Source: Desulfofundulus luciae
Lineage (GTDB): Bacteria; Bacillota; Desulfotomaculia; Desulfotomaculales; Desulfovirgulaceae
DNA: 64,000 nt
Direction of reading: 5' to 3'
Assembly (NCBI RefSeq): GCF_030813795.1
Contig: NZ_JAUSUX010000012.1
Span: 1 to 64,000 of the forward strand
Part shown: positions 9,158 to 18,092 of the stretch, in pieces
How the letters are laid out: each line of letters starts with the position of its first letter
Numbering within the stretch: the stretch's first letter is position 1
Translations under genes and position numbers: made by a program
The notes under the pieces: model-generated
Database searches by the model: none
What the model saw: the letters and a program-made list of their open reading frames with translations, nothing else
Told to the model about the DNA's origin: nothing

Positions 9158-9324
9158 GATAAAATGGTTGACCTGCCTTATAACTTGCATAAATGACCCG
9201 GTTCTTCTACAACGGGTCACCACGCTCTCATTTTCCTTTCTACAAGATGGTCTTGCATCCCTGCTTCAAAATATAGACGTTAATCTTGCCATTTCCTGCC
9301 TCCCGGTCCATCATAATACCGTTA

Positions 9325-9356
9325 AAAATAAAAAAGTCCAAACGGCAGATGGACTT
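9325..9356 (-). terminator. Terminator after ymxH
   Basis: On the minus strand a perfect AAGTCCA/TGGACTT stem (9350-9356 with 9334-9340, 9-base loop) is followed by TTTTATTTTT, immediately after the ymxH stop. A strong intrinsic terminator. Confidence 0.85.
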
Positions 9357-9359
9357 CAC

Positions 9360-9629
9360 TTACAGTGAATACCGGCGCAGGTTGAGGTTGGCTTGATCCA
9401 AGTCCACAATAATAACCTCGCTGCCAATTTTGCGTACGGCCTCCCAGGGAATTACCAATTGCTGGCGATCAAACCAGAAGCTGATGGGATTGCCCCGGCG
9501 GGGCAAAATAATGGATTGCACCTGCCCGGTCTCAATATCGATGGCCACATCGCTTTCCCCCACTACGCCCAAACGAGCGCCGTCATAGATATTTACTATT
9601 TCCTTACCGGCCAGTTCGGTTAATCTCAC
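9360..9629 (-). CDS. ymxH: YlmC/YmxH-family PRC-barrel sporulation protein
   Basis: 89 residues, GTG start behind GGGGTGAGG. The small beta-rich sequence (LAGKEIVNIYDGARLGVVGESDVAIDIETGQV, described here in two parts: LAGKEIVNIYDG and LGVVGESDVAIDIE) is typical of PRC-barrel proteins of the YlmC/YmxH group. The molecular role is unknown. Its position just before the dipicolinate genes and after the M16 peptidase is the same as in B. subtilis, where the neighbours are sporulation-linked. Confidence 0.85.
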   Translation of the reverse strand: MRLTELAGKEIVNIYDGARLGVVGESDVAIDIETGQVQSIILPRRGNPISFWFDRQQLVIPWEAVRKIGSEVIIVDLDQANLNLRRYSL

Positions 9630-9645
9630 TAATACCTCACCCCTT

Positions 9646-9975
9646 TCAAATCCTGCGTTTTAATTGAAACAACTTCAGAATGAACGGTTGCACAATGGCC
9701 AGGGCGATGGATACTACCGCCAGAGGCTCTATCTGCACTTCCCCCAGGTAAACCCGTTCGGGCAACTGGAGGCCCAGAAAAGTAAATAACAAAACTAAAG
9801 AGAGATAGATCCCTCCCGCCGTGCCCACAAGACCGGTCAGAGCCTGGGAAAGGGGAGAAGGCGTGCTAATTTCAGATACATCCCACGCTTTGTTCCTTAC
9901 GCCGGCCAGACGCATTCTTTCCCGGATGGAAAGGATGATTAATATGGCCAGGAGCGCAACTACCAGTACTGACAT
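9646..9975 (-). CDS. Small three-helix membrane protein, unknown function
   Basis: 109 residues. Three hydrophobic stretches are visible: residues 2-17, about 52-70 and about 84-103, with a basic C-terminus (FQLKRRI) that suggests a cytoplasmic end. RBS GGGGGTGGG before ATG. It lies between the M16 peptidase and ymxH with short spacing, so it is probably co-transcribed with them. I do not recognise a family. A GC-rich inverted repeat in the 59-bp gap after the M16 gene may be a weak terminator. Confidence 0.7.
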   Translation of the reverse strand: MSVLVVALLAILIILSIRERMRLAGVRNKAWDVSEISTPSPLSQALTGLVGTAGGIYLSLVLLFTFLGLQLPERVYLGEVQIEPLAVVSIALAIVQPFILKLFQLKRRI

Positions 9976-10034
9976 TATATCCCACCCCCGCTAGCATTAT
10001 ATGGGAGTGGGACATGTTTTAGAACAGGGAGCAG

Positions 10035-11297
10035 TCACGCAATCTTTTTCACGGCCGCCTCCAGGGTACTGCAGTCTTCCCAGGGGCCCACGGTGGCAAT
10101 GGCAAAGGATTCGGGATTGAGCATTTCACGGGCAAGTTCCCGGACATCCTCCACGCTGACCTTCTTCACCCGGTCAACTATTTCCTCCGGTGGCACCACT
10201 TTACCCAGGTAAAGCTGGGACTTGGCCAGCCTGCTCATCCGGGTGCTTACACTTTCCAGGCTCAACCATAGATTACCGATAATCTGCTCCTTGGCCCGGT
10301 GCAGCTCTTCGCTTTTAACCCCGTTTTGCTGGATATCCCTGATTTCCTTGAAAATCAGGTCCATGACCGCCGGCACATTTTCCTTGCTTAAGCCGGCATA
10401 AATACAAAACAACCCCGCATCATGATAGGAACTGTGATAGGAATAAATGGAATACACCAGTCCCCGCTGTTCTCTTATTTCCTGAAATAGACGGGAACTG
10501 ATGCCCCCGCCAAGGATGGTATTAACCACCTGAAACACGTAAATCCGCTCGTGGTTTAGAGGCAGACCCGGCACACCCACACACAGGTGAACCTGTTCCG
10601 TGTCCTTGGCCCGGCAGGTTATCTGCCGCTGGGGAACGGGACGCACCAGTTTGCGGGTCACCCGCTCCCCCCTTAACGGTTCAAAAATGGGTCGTAACTT
10701 TTCCACGACCCGGTCATGATCAATGTTCCCCGCCACGGCCACCACCAGATTTTGCGGTTGGTAATGCCGCCGGTAATAGTCCAGAATTTCTTCCCGGGAA
10801 AGCCGGCAAATAACCTCGGCGGTACCGATAACCGGCCGTCCCAGCTCGTGCCCCTGCCAGATGGTGGTGGCAAAAACATCATGGACCAGCTCGTCCGGGG
10901 CATCTTCGTACATCTTGATCTCTTCCAGAATCACATTTCGCTCCCGGTCAATGTCCCCGGCGGCAAAGCGGGAATGAAACAACATATCCTGCAAAATATC
11001 CAGGGCCAGGTCAAAATGCTCATCCAGGACCCGGGCGTAATAACAGGTGTATTCTTTGGTGGTAAAGGCGTTTAGCTGCCCCCCCACGGCATCCAGGGCC
11101 TCCGCAATGTCCCGGGCCGTGCGGCGCCCGGTGCCCTTAAACATAAGGTGCTCGATAAAATGGGAAATGCCCGCTACAGCCGTGCTTTCATCCCGGGAAC
11201 CCACATTTACCCATATCCCCAAAACCACCGATCGTACATGGGTAATGGCTTCGGTAAGAATCGTGACTCCGTTCTCCAACCTGACGGTTTGAAACAA
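10035..11297 (-). CDS. M16-family zinc metallopeptidase (YmxG/MlpA-like)
   Basis: 420 residues, the size of single-chain mitochondrial-processing-peptidase homologues in Firmicutes. The inverted zinc motif HFIEH is at residues 46-50, and the distal glutamate region NVILEEIKMYEDAPDE follows at about residue 120. The C-terminal RG..YSIYS motif of M16 proteins is present (EQRGLVYSIYSYHSS). The start is TTG, 7 bases behind GGAGGTG. No signal peptide is seen, so it is probably cytoplasmic. Synteny with B. subtilis mlpA (ymxG), between the YlxY-type deacetylase and ymxH, supports orthology. Confidence 0.92.
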   Translation of the reverse strand: MFQTVRLENGVTILTEAITHVRSVVLGIWVNVGSRDESTAVAGISHFIEHLMFKGTGRRTARDIAEALDAVGGQLNAFTTKEYTCYYARVLDEHFDLALDILQDMLFHSRFAAGDIDRERNVILEEIKMYEDAPDELVHDVFATTIWQGHELGRPVIGTAEVICRLSREEILDYYRRHYQPQNLVVAVAGNIDHDRVVEKLRPIFEPLRGERVTRKLVRPVPQRQITCRAKDTEQVHLCVGVPGLPLNHERIYVFQVVNTILGGGISSRLFQEIREQRGLVYSIYSYHSSYHDAGLFCIYAGLSKENVPAVMDLIFKEIRDIQQNGVKSEELHRAKEQIIGNLWLSLESVSTRMSRLAKSQLYLGKVVPPEEIVDRVKKVSVEDVRELAREMLNPESFAIATVGPWEDCSTLEAAVKKIA

Positions 11298-11585
11298 CCA
11301 CCCGCACCTCCAGCATCAACTTGGTTTGGCTCGCCAAACCATGGGTAACTCTTCGCCACGGGCATGCTAAAATCCTTTAAGGCTGACGCAAGCAAATTTT
11401 CCCCTACGGTGAATGTTCAGCAAAACCGTAACGACGAGGATGCGGTGCTGTCCGGAGCGAACGACGCAGCACACGTCGGTAACAGCACCCGCCTAGCACT
11501 CACTGGCAATGATACTCTTTTTAAGCCTGCTGTGACAAGATAGTGAGTGCAAGACTTTCCCAGTATAGCTTTTTCCGGGGTATCA
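11298..11585. other. Intergenic region upstream of the M16 gene
   Basis: No gene is seen. It holds a hairpin-forming perfect inverted repeat GGTTTGGC/GCCAAACC (about 11322-11340) some 25-45 bases before the M16 start, and a copy of the interspersed hairpin element (listed separately). The palindrome could be an operator or a 5'-leader hairpin; nothing decides between them. Confidence 0.4.
11496..11550. repeat. Interspersed hairpin element, copy B (short)
   Basis: A short, degenerate member of the family: left arm GCACTCACT (11496-11504), right arm AGTGAGTGC (11542-11550), perfectly complementary over 9 bases, with a core of about 37 bases. The left arm extends to TAGCACTCACTGG, matching copies A and C. 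Located between the carboxypeptidase and M16 genes. Confidence 0.65.
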
Positions 11586-12797
11586 TCAAGAAATATTAAC
11601 ACCCGGGGGCATGGCACGCAGTTTTTTCCACCACAACTTGTAAGCGGGCAGCCTTTCCACAGAACGACCGGTTAAAAGGCGGGCCCGGGCCACCGGTTCA
11701 CCCTCTACCAAAACCTCCAAACTACCCACCGGTAAGGCTTTAGGAAGCGGTGCAGTAAAGCCGGCCGGCGCGTTAAAACGCTTTTCCACGGCCGGTGGAC
11801 GGTGCACCGGCACAGCTACCGCAATGTTGCGGTCGCTGACCAGGGGCACTGCAAAAATAACACCATCGGTTACCAGAACACGCCGGCAAGCCTGGCCGGC
11901 TTTTGCCACGGTCATGTTTTTAAAGCAGGTGAACCCGTAATCCAAAAGGGCCATGGTATCGCCATAGCGATCATCGCTGTGCAACACCACGCTGATTAAC
12001 TGCCGGCCTTCCCGGCTGGCCGAGGCAACCAGGCACATGCCAGCCTCACTGGTAGTACCGGTTTTTACCCCGTCGGCCCCCTGGTAGCTCCACAGCAGGC
12101 GATTGGTATTGTGCAGGTGATATTCCCCCCAGGGGGGGTTTAAAAAACCGCGGTAACGGGTGGACACCAGTGCCCTAAAGGTGGGATTTTTCAGGGCATA
12201 CCTGGTCAATAAGGCCAGATCATAGGCTGATGAGAAATGGCCCTGGGCTGGTAAGCCATGGGGGTTGCAGAAATGGCTATGGCGGGCGCCCAGTTCCCGG
12301 GCCTTCAGGTTCATAAGGAAAACAAAATTACCTTCACTGCCGGCAATATGTTCGGCAATGGCCACACAGGCATCATTTCCCGAACGCAAGAGGGCCCCGT
12401 ACAGGAGTTGCTCCAGGGTAAGGCGCTGGCCGGGGAACAGGTGCATGCTGCTCTCCCCCACCGCCGCCGCCCGGGAGCTGACTGTAACCACCTGATCCAG
12501 CCGGCCTCCTTCAATGGCCAGCAGGGCAGTGAGAATCTTGGTGGTGCTGGCCGGCGGGCGCGGCTGATGGGCATTTTTAGCGAAGAGAACCTGTCCGGTG
12601 GAGGCTTCCATAAGCACCGCCGCATCGGCAGTGACCCGGGGAGGCTCCTGCCCGGAAAAAGAAGAAACGGGTAATTCCCCTAAATTTAAAAACACCGGGA
12701 GAGCGGGCTGGGGCCCGGCGGCCAGCGCCACGGGAATGTTGTATCCCCCAAGATACCCCACCAAAAGGAGCAAAGAAAAAATCAACCGGGAAAGCAC
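11586..12797 (-). CDS. Serine D-alanyl-D-alanine carboxypeptidase (DacF/DacB-like)
   Basis: 403 residues. Exported penicillin-binding protein of the S11 family that trims the terminal D-alanine of peptidoglycan. The N-terminus is a signal peptide ending near AALA (about residue 26). All three active-site motifs are visible: STTK (84-87), SGN (about 137-142) and KTG (about 246). The C-terminal beta-domain is shortened relative to PBP5 and lacks an obvious amphipathic tail. In Firmicutes this subfamily includes the sporulation enzymes DacB and DacF; location in a block with ymxH and dpaAB favours a spore-cortex role, but this is inference. Confidence 0.92.
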   Translation of the reverse strand: MLSRLIFSLLLLVGYLGGYNIPVALAAGPQPALPVFLNLGELPVSSFSGQEPPRVTADAAVLMEASTGQVLFAKNAHQPRPPASTTKILTALLAIEGGRLDQVVTVSSRAAAVGESSMHLFPGQRLTLEQLLYGALLRSGNDACVAIAEHIAGSEGNFVFLMNLKARELGARHSHFCNPHGLPAQGHFSSAYDLALLTRYALKNPTFRALVSTRYRGFLNPPWGEYHLHNTNRLLWSYQGADGVKTGTTSEAGMCLVASASREGRQLISVVLHSDDRYGDTMALLDYGFTCFKNMTVAKAGQACRRVLVTDGVIFAVPLVSDRNIAVAVPVHRPPAVEKRFNAPAGFTAPLPKALPVGSLEVLVEGEPVARARLLTGRSVERLPAYKLWWKKLRAMPPGVNIS

Positions 12798-12884
12798 GAC
12801 TTTTTCACCTCTAACTCCAGTATGTCCAAGCTCTAAGCTTCCCGGTTTGAGAACAGTTTATGTTTTGTTATCATATCAACCAGG

Positions 12885-13616
12885 CTACTGGTCATCCTCC
12901 AGGTGGTGCAGCAACTGGGACACGGTTACCAGGCGGTAGCCGCGGGACTTTAATTCTTTAATAATTACCGGCAGTGCTTCTACGGTGGGAGCCGTGGGAT
13001 GCATGAGCACAATCGCCCCGTTATGAGCCTTTTCCAGCACCCGGCTGCTGATTACCTGGGGTTCGGGACGCTGCCAGTCCACGGTATCCACACTCCAAAG
13101 GATGGTCCGGTACCCCGCTTCCCTGGCTGCCTGGAGCACTGCCGGGCCGTGTTCACCGTAAGGAGGGGCAAATAATTTCGGACGCTCCCCGGTTATTCTC
13201 ACCAGCACCTTCTCCGCCCGGCGGATGTCCTGCAGGTTACCGCTTACGGAAAGCTGGTCCGGGTGGGGATGAGCATAGCCGTGACTGCCGATTTCATGGC
13301 CCTTTTTGTGGATTGTCCGGGTCAACACCGGAAACTGTTCCGCCCACTGCCCGCCAATAAAAAAGGTAGCCCGCACCTTTTCTTTTTCCAATATATCCAG
13401 CATCTGGGGCAGGTACTCTTCGCCCCAAAATACATTTACCGTGAGGGCAACTTCCTTTTCCCGGCTGCTGCCCTGGTAAATGGGTTGCGGCTGTACCGCC
13501 GGTAAAGCCTGCAAGGAGAGGTTATACCAGTATCCCCAGGCCAGGAGGGAAAAACACAGCATTACGAGCCAAAAGCCCCGTATTAATCGATGCCGGCTAA
13601 AAAAATAGACGCGCAC
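12885..13616 (-). CDS. Polysaccharide deacetylase-like protein (YlxY type)
   Basis: 243 residues. N-terminal membrane anchor or signal (about residues 13-31), then a NodB-type domain with FFIGGQW, HEIGSHGYAHPHPDQLS and LFAPPYGEHG. The usual first motif TFDD, which holds the catalytic aspartates, reads TVNVFWGEEY, so the protein may be a poor or altered catalyst; the same is typical of YlxY-like members at this locus, from family memory. The GTG start lies within the AGGAGGTG sequence, so the exact start is uncertain. It follows pnp, as ylxY does in B. subtilis. Confidence 0.85.
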   Translation of the reverse strand: MRVYFFSRHRLIRGFWLVMLCFSLLAWGYWYNLSLQALPAVQPQPIYQGSSREKEVALTVNVFWGEEYLPQMLDILEKEKVRATFFIGGQWAEQFPVLTRTIHKKGHEIGSHGYAHPHPDQLSVSGNLQDIRRAEKVLVRITGERPKLFAPPYGEHGPAVLQAAREAGYRTILWSVDTVDWQRPEPQVISSRVLEKAHNGAIVLMHPTAPTVEALPVIIKELKSRGYRLVTVSQLLHHLEDDQ

Positions 13617-13732
13617 CTCCTGCCACCCTTTCCCAGTTCATCACCACATTTGTATGCCGGGAAAGGGAGCTGTATCGCCTCTTTTTTTCCCAAAATCACG
13701 CCGCCACTCGACTCATCATCCCACCAGTAGTA

Positions 13733-13772
13733 ATAATAAAACCCCTCCACGAGGTAAACCATGGTAGGGGAG
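13733..13772 (-). terminator. Terminator after pnp
   Basis: On the minus strand CCCCTACCA...TGGAGGGG pairs (about 13741-13770) and is followed by TTTTATTATTA. It lies 20 bases past the pnp stop. Confidence 0.7.
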
Positions 13773-13792
13773 TTTATTAAGAATTTCTTGGT

Positions 13793-15988
13793 TTAATGGC
13801 GACCCTGGCGACCCTTGGAACGCCGATGATAAGTGGCTGCTTCCCTGGGCTCCGGGGGCAGGGCTTCCTTACGGGAAAGCTTTAAACGCCCCTGGTTGTC
13901 GAACCCGATGGCTTTCACCACAATAGTATCTCCCTCTTTCACCACATCTTCCACCCGGTTCACCCGGTGGTGGGCCAGATGGGATATATGCACCAGTCCC
14001 TCTTTGCCCGGCATACCAAATACACCGGGTACCACTTCGACAAAAGCGCCAAAGTCGGTGACCCTGGTTACTTTACCGGTGTAAATCTCTCCGACCACCA
14101 CATCTTTGGTGATGTTTTCAATGATCTCCAGGGCCCGTTTGGCCGCCGCGGGATCTACGGCTGCAATATAGACCCGACCGTCGTCTTCAATATCGATTTC
14201 CACACCCGTTTCATCGATAATTTTCTTGATCACCTTGCCGCCCGGGCCGATGACTTCCCGGATCTTGTCGGGGTCTATGGTTGTGTGAATAATTCGGGGC
14301 GCATAGGGTGATAATTCCGGTCTTGGTGCGGGAATAACCTCCAGGATCTTGTTTAAAATATACAGGCGTCCCTCGCGGGCCTGGGCCAGCGCCTTTTCGA
14401 GAATATCCTCACTTATGCCGGGAATTTTGATATCCATCTGCAGGGCGGTAATTCCCCTGGCCGTTCCGGCCACCTTGAAATCCATATCTCCCAGATGATC
14501 TTCGATACCCTGAATATCGGTGAGGATGGCAACCTTGTCCTCCTCCTTAACCAGTCCCATAGCCACACCGGCCACCGGCGCTTTTATGGGAATGCCGGCA
14601 TCCATCAGAGCCACGCAACTGCCGCACACGCTCCCCATGGACGTGGAACCGTTGGAAGAAAGGACCTCGGAAACCAGGCGGATGGTGTAGGGGAAAGTCT
14701 CCTCCCCGGGAATTACCGGTTCTAAAGCCCGTTCCGCCAGGGCGCCGTGACCAATCTCCCGTCGCCCGGGGGAACGCATGGGCCGTGTTTCCCCTGTGCT
14801 GTAAGGAGGGAAGTTATAATGGTGCATAAACCTTTTGGCTTCCTCAATGCCCAGATCGTCTAAAATCTGTTCATCGGAAATGGCGCCCAGGGTGACCACC
14901 GAAAGCACCTGCGTCTGCCCCCGGGTGAAAAGTCCTGAGCCGTGGGTGCGGGGCAGAATCCCCGCCTCTACACTGATGGGCCGTATTTCATCTAAAGCAC
15001 GCCCGTCAATGCGAACTCCTTCCTCCAGGATGAAACGGCGTACGATCTTCTTCTCTACCGCCTCAATGACGGCCAGGATGGACTGCTCCTGCTCGGGGAA
15101 GGTTTCCTGGAAGGATTCCACCAGTTTAGCCTTCACTTCATCCAGGAAGGCTTCTCGGGCCTGTTTGTCCAGTCGCCGCTCAATGCACTGCCGCACGGCC
15201 GCCGTCAATTCCTCAGTCGCCGGCCCGCTAACCGCCTCTTCTACCTGGGGATCCACCTGGGCCAGGACGGGGGTGATCTTCTCTTTGGCCAGGCCGAGGG
15301 CCAGGGCTTCTTCCCGGAAATTCTCGATAAACTCAACTATTTCTTTTACTTTTTCGTGCCCAAAGGTAATCCCTCCCAATATCTGGTCTTCGGGCACTTC
15401 CTTGGCACCGGCTTCCACCATCATCACCGCGTCACGCGTTCCGGCCACCACCAGGTGCATTAAACTTTTTTCCGCTTGAGCCAGCGTGGGGTTGATCACA
15501 TATTCCCCGTCCACCAGCCCCACAATCACACCGCCAATGGGACCTTGAAAGGGAATTTCACTGATGTGCAGGGCCGCGGATGCCCCGATCATGGCGGCAA
15601 TTTCGGGAGCATTATCCTGGTCCACGGATAAAATGGTGGCCACCACCTGCACCTCATTGCGACAGCCCTTGGGGAAAAGGGGTCGTATGGGCCGGTCAAT
15701 CAACCGTCCGGAAAGAATGGCCTTTTCGCTGGGACGGCCCTCACGCTTTATGAAGCCGCCGGGAATTTTTCCCACGGCATACAACCTTTCCTCATAATCC
15801 ACCGTGAGGGGGAAGAAATCAATTCCCTCCCGCACCGTTTTGGACATGGTAGCTGTAACCAGCACCACCGTGTCGCCGTAGCGTACCAGGACCGCCCCCC
15901 CGGCCTGCCCGGCAACCCGGCCCGTTTCCAGCTGCAGGCTGCGGCCGCCAATTTCCATTTCTTTAATCAAAATGGGTTTCTCTGCCAT
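13793..15988 (-). CDS. pnp: Polyribonucleotide nucleotidyltransferase
   Basis: 731 residues, full family length. 3'-5' phosphorolytic exoribonuclease of mRNA decay. Domain order: first RNase PH domain (residues about 10-145, with [22 protein letters not shown]), helical linker, second RNase PH domain (about 330-540, with [17 protein letters not shown] and the [11 protein letters not shown] and [15 protein letters not shown] active-site segments), KH (about 555-615, [12 protein letters not shown]) and S1 (about 622-695, [21 protein letters not shown]). It lies directly after rpsO, as in most bacteria. Confidence 0.98.
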   Translation of the reverse strand: MAEKPILIKEMEIGGRSLQLETGRVAGQAGGAVLVRYGDTVVLVTATMSKTVREGIDFFPLTVDYEERLYAVGKIPGGFIKREGRPSEKAILSGRLIDRPIRPLFPKGCRNEVQVVATILSVDQDNAPEIAAMIGASAALHISEIPFQGPIGGVIVGLVDGEYVINPTLAQAEKSLMHLVVAGTRDAVMMVEAGAKEVPEDQILGGITFGHEKVKEIVEFIENFREEALALGLAKEKITPVLAQVDPQVEEAVSGPATEELTAAVRQCIERRLDKQAREAFLDEVKAKLVESFQETFPEQEQSILAVIEAVEKKIVRRFILEEGVRIDGRALDEIRPISVEAGILPRTHGSGLFTRGQTQVLSVVTLGAISDEQILDDLGIEEAKRFMHHYNFPPYSTGETRPMRSPGRREIGHGALAERALEPVIPGEETFPYTIRLVSEVLSSNGSTSMGSVCGSCVALMDAGIPIKAPVAGVAMGLVKEEDKVAILTDIQGIEDHLGDMDFKVAGTARGITALQMDIKIPGISEDILEKALAQAREGRLYILNKILEVIPAPRPELSPYAPRIIHTTIDPDKIREVIGPGGKVIKKIIDETGVEIDIEDDGRVYIAAVDPAAAKRALEIIENITKDVVVGEIYTGKVTRVTDFGAFVEVVPGVFGMPGKEGLVHISHLAHHRVNRVEDVVKEGDTIVVKAIGFDNQGRLKLSRKEALPPEPREAATYHRRSKGRQGRH

Positions 15989-16160
15989 GTAAAGCTACCC
16001 AACCTCCTGTTTAACCTACCTAAATTTTCATAACTGATAGTTCTTCTACATAATAAATATTATTTCCTGCTAGCGAAGTAAAAAATACCACTGTCTTTTT
16101 AGGGTAAGCAAACCTGTCCAAAGGTACGACGTCGACTCGAGTACTCGGTGGGCCTACAGT

Positions 16161-16187
16161 GAAAAAAGGCGGGTTAGGTACCCCGCC
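16161..16187 (-). terminator. Terminator between rpsO and pnp
   Basis: A GGCGGG/CCCGCC stem (16182-16187 with 16168-16173, 8-base loop) followed by TTTTTTC on the minus strand, 4 bases past the rpsO stop. The remaining gap to pnp (15989-16160) would then hold the pnp promoter or leader, but I could not pick one with confidence. Confidence 0.85.
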
Positions 16188-16191
16188 CTTC

Positions 16192-16461
16192 TTACTTCCG
16201 AAGGCCCAGTTTTTCAATCAGTGCCCGGTAGCGGTCAAAATTCCTGTCTTTTAGATAGTTGAGCAAGGCCCGTCTTTGGCCGACCATTTTTAACAAACCG
16301 CGCCGGGAATGATGATCCTTCTTGTGAACCCGCAGGTGCTCCGTCAGGCTGTTGATCCGTTCGGTCAGGATGGCAATCTGCACTTCTGGAGACCCGGTGT
16401 CGGTTTCATGCAGCCTGTGTTCGGCAATGAGGGCCTGTTTCTTTTCAGACGTCAGCGCCAC
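16192..16461 (-). CDS. rpsO: 30S ribosomal protein S15
   Basis: 89 residues, exact family length. Binds the 16S rRNA central-domain three-way junction early in small-subunit assembly. Conserved segments are present: [38 protein letters not shown] and [23 protein letters not shown]. Start is GTG behind GGAGGTG. The leader upstream can fold into a structure expected for S15 autoregulation. Confidence 0.98.
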   Translation of the reverse strand: MALTSEKKQALIAEHRLHETDTGSPEVQIAILTERINSLTEHLRVHKKDHHSRRGLLKMVGQRRALLNYLKDRNFDRYRALIEKLGLRK

Positions 16462-16481
16462 CGTGAAGTCACCTCCTCCTT

Positions 16482-16547
16482 AACTGTAATCGCTGCTGGC
16501 CAAGCTAACCGCCGGAGAAACGAGTTCCCTAGCCAACAGTTCACGGG
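16482..16547 (-). promoter_or_regulatory. Candidate S15 autoregulatory leader
   Basis: Upstream of rpsO the minus strand can form nested stems: AACTGT with ACAGTT outside and CTGTTGGC with GCCAGCAG (8 pairs, one G-U) inside, with the rpsO ribosome binding site directly after. S15 is known to bind such mRNA leaders in several bacteria and block its own translation. That this particular fold binds S15 is inferred from position and pairing only. Confidence 0.45.
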
Positions 16548-16551
16548 AAAT

Positions 16552-16773
16552 TTATTTCCCGATTATAGTAATCACCAGGCGTCCGCCTGGGATATCTTTG
16601 GCCACAATATCGAAAACCCGACCCGACCGGGCAATAAAGCCGCGAAAGCGGGTTGCTGTTGGTATGCGCCCGGGAATGTTACTGGCGGCGGCCGTAATAT
16701 CGGCTATGGTGATGCCTTCCTGCCGTATATCCTTGAGGCGCTTTTTGGCGTGCTCGGTAATAATAATCCGCAT
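16552..16773 (-). CDS. DUF4258-like small protein
   Basis: 73 residues from the ATG that begins MRIIITEHAKKRLKDI; a start 12 codons earlier would overlap the upstream gene and adds no conserved residues. The pattern ITEHAKKRL near the N-terminus and a beta-rich C-terminus ending GGRLVITIIGK is typical of DUF4258/BrnT-like folds, which include toxin-like RNases. No antitoxin-like partner is next to it: the upstream 75-residue protein is alpha-helical but has no recognisable DNA-binding motif. The function is unknown; the toxin idea is weak. Confidence 0.65.
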   Translation of the reverse strand: MRIIITEHAKKRLKDIRQEGITIADITAAASNIPGRIPTATRFRGFIARSGRVFDIVAKDIPGGRLVITIIGK

Positions 16774-16787
16774 GGCCCCAATTGTAA

Positions 16788-17015
16788 CTACAAGGTTCCG
16801 GACTGGCAAATCCGGTTATCCTCTTCCTGTGCGACAAAGGCATACAACGCGTCCACAAAGGCCGCAAGCGTGTAATTCTCTACCTCGGACTGGCGATAAA
16901 TTTGCTCCAGTTCCTTTTTGAGTTCCTGAAATTCCTCGCTCAAACAAATCAGGGCGATGTGATTGAGCCATTTTTTGATCTCCTCGTCAGGAGAATCCAA
17001 CCTGGGAACCCCCAT
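16788..17015 (-). CDS. Small alpha-helical protein, unknown function
   Basis: 75 residues, acidic, predicted almost wholly helical (EEIKKWLNHIALICLSEEF, then ELKKELEQIYRQSE). ATG start behind GGGAGA. It ends 14 bases before the DUF4258-like gene, so the two are probably one unit inserted between ribF and rpsO, which are adjacent in B. subtilis. I recognise no family. If it is the partner of the DUF4258-like protein, the pair might act together, but the sequence alone does not show that. Confidence 0.55.
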   Translation of the reverse strand: MGVPRLDSPDEEIKKWLNHIALICLSEEFQELKKELEQIYRQSEVENYTLAAFVDALYAFVAQEEDNRICQSGTL

Positions 17016-17111
17016 TTAAAAAGTCTCCCTTCCCCATACGCGGGAGGTTTAGCGGTTTTATTTTAGCACAATCCCGGGAGGAAGTAAACTTTACATGTAT
17101 TTATATGACCT

Positions 17112-18047
17112 TTATTTCTGGCCATATTCCACCCTGGCCTGGTGGATGTCTTTTTGGATCTGGGCCACCAGCTCGGCTACGGAGGCAAACCGCCTTTCTT
17201 CCCGCAGGCGGCGCCTGAAGCGCACGAGGATCCAGCGCCCGTAAAGATCACCCTGGAAATCAAACAGGTGCACCTCGATGTTGCGACGGGCGTTTTTAGC
17301 GTTGAAGGTGGGCTTCGTCCCAATATTGGCTACGCCCAGGAAGCGATCACCATCTACCTCAACCTCCACCGAGTAAACCCCGTTGGCCGGTATCAAAAGC
17401 CCCTTCTCGGGATTTAAATTGGCAGTGGGAAAGCCCAAAGTTGCTCCCCGCCGGTCCCCGGTTACCACCTGGCCTTCTACAAAGGGATAGTAACCCATGA
17501 AATGAGCGGCCTTCGTAACTTCCCCGGCCAGCAACAGGCTGCGGATCAGCGTGCTGCTGACCACCTGGCCATCCACAGTCACCGGAGGTATCACATGTAC
17601 TTCGAACCCGTACTTGTGACTGTACTCCTTTAAAAGTTCGGGAGTACCCTCCCCCCGGTAACCGAAGGTATAGTTATAACCCACGAAAACAGCTTTTACA
17701 CCCAATCCCCGGTACAATACCTCTTCAATAAACTCCCGCGGACCAATCCGGGCAAATTCGGCAGTAAAGGGAACGCGCAGCAAAACTTCCACGCCCAGGT
17801 GGCACATGATCCTCTCCTTGGTGCGGGGGGTAAGCAGCAAAGGGGGGGCATGTTCCGGATCTAACACCGCCAGGGGATGGGGATGAAAGGTAAAAACTGC
17901 TGGCGTGGCTTTCTTTTCACGGGCCGTAGCCACCATTTTGCAAATTAACTGCCGGTGTCCCAGGTGTATTCCATCGAAGTTCCCCAGGCCGACCATTAAA
18001 TTTGCGTATTGATTTCGTAGTCCTTCCCATGTTTCGTAAACTTTCAC
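17112..18047 (-). CDS. ribF: Bifunctional riboflavin kinase/FMN adenylyltransferase
   Basis: 311 residues. Makes FMN from riboflavin and FAD from FMN. The N-terminal nucleotidyltransferase domain has GLGNFDGIHLGHRQL and VGYNYTFGYRGEGT and SSTLIRSLL. The C-terminal kinase domain begins with GQVVTGDRRGATLGFPTANL and contains NGVYSVEVEV and NIGTKPTF. GTG start. Position between truB and rpsO matches B. subtilis ribC. No FMN riboswitch is visible upstream. Confidence 0.96.
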   Translation of the reverse strand: MKVYETWEGLRNQYANLMVGLGNFDGIHLGHRQLICKMVATAREKKATPAVFTFHPHPLAVLDPEHAPPLLLTPRTKERIMCHLGVEVLLRVPFTAEFARIGPREFIEEVLYRGLGVKAVFVGYNYTFGYRGEGTPELLKEYSHKYGFEVHVIPPVTVDGQVVSSTLIRSLLLAGEVTKAAHFMGYYPFVEGQVVTGDRRGATLGFPTANLNPEKGLLIPANGVYSVEVEVDGDRFLGVANIGTKPTFNAKNARRNIEVHLFDFQGDLYGRWILVRFRRRLREERRFASVAELVAQIQKDIHQARVEYGQK

Positions 18048-18092
18048 AGGCCATCAAGCCCCCCTGGCTACATATCGTAATTATGCAAGTAT

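Noticed and set aside
14835..15479. Long antisense frame inside pnp
   Set aside because: It is an in-frame shadow of a GC-rich conserved gene, serine-rich and without any domain signature.
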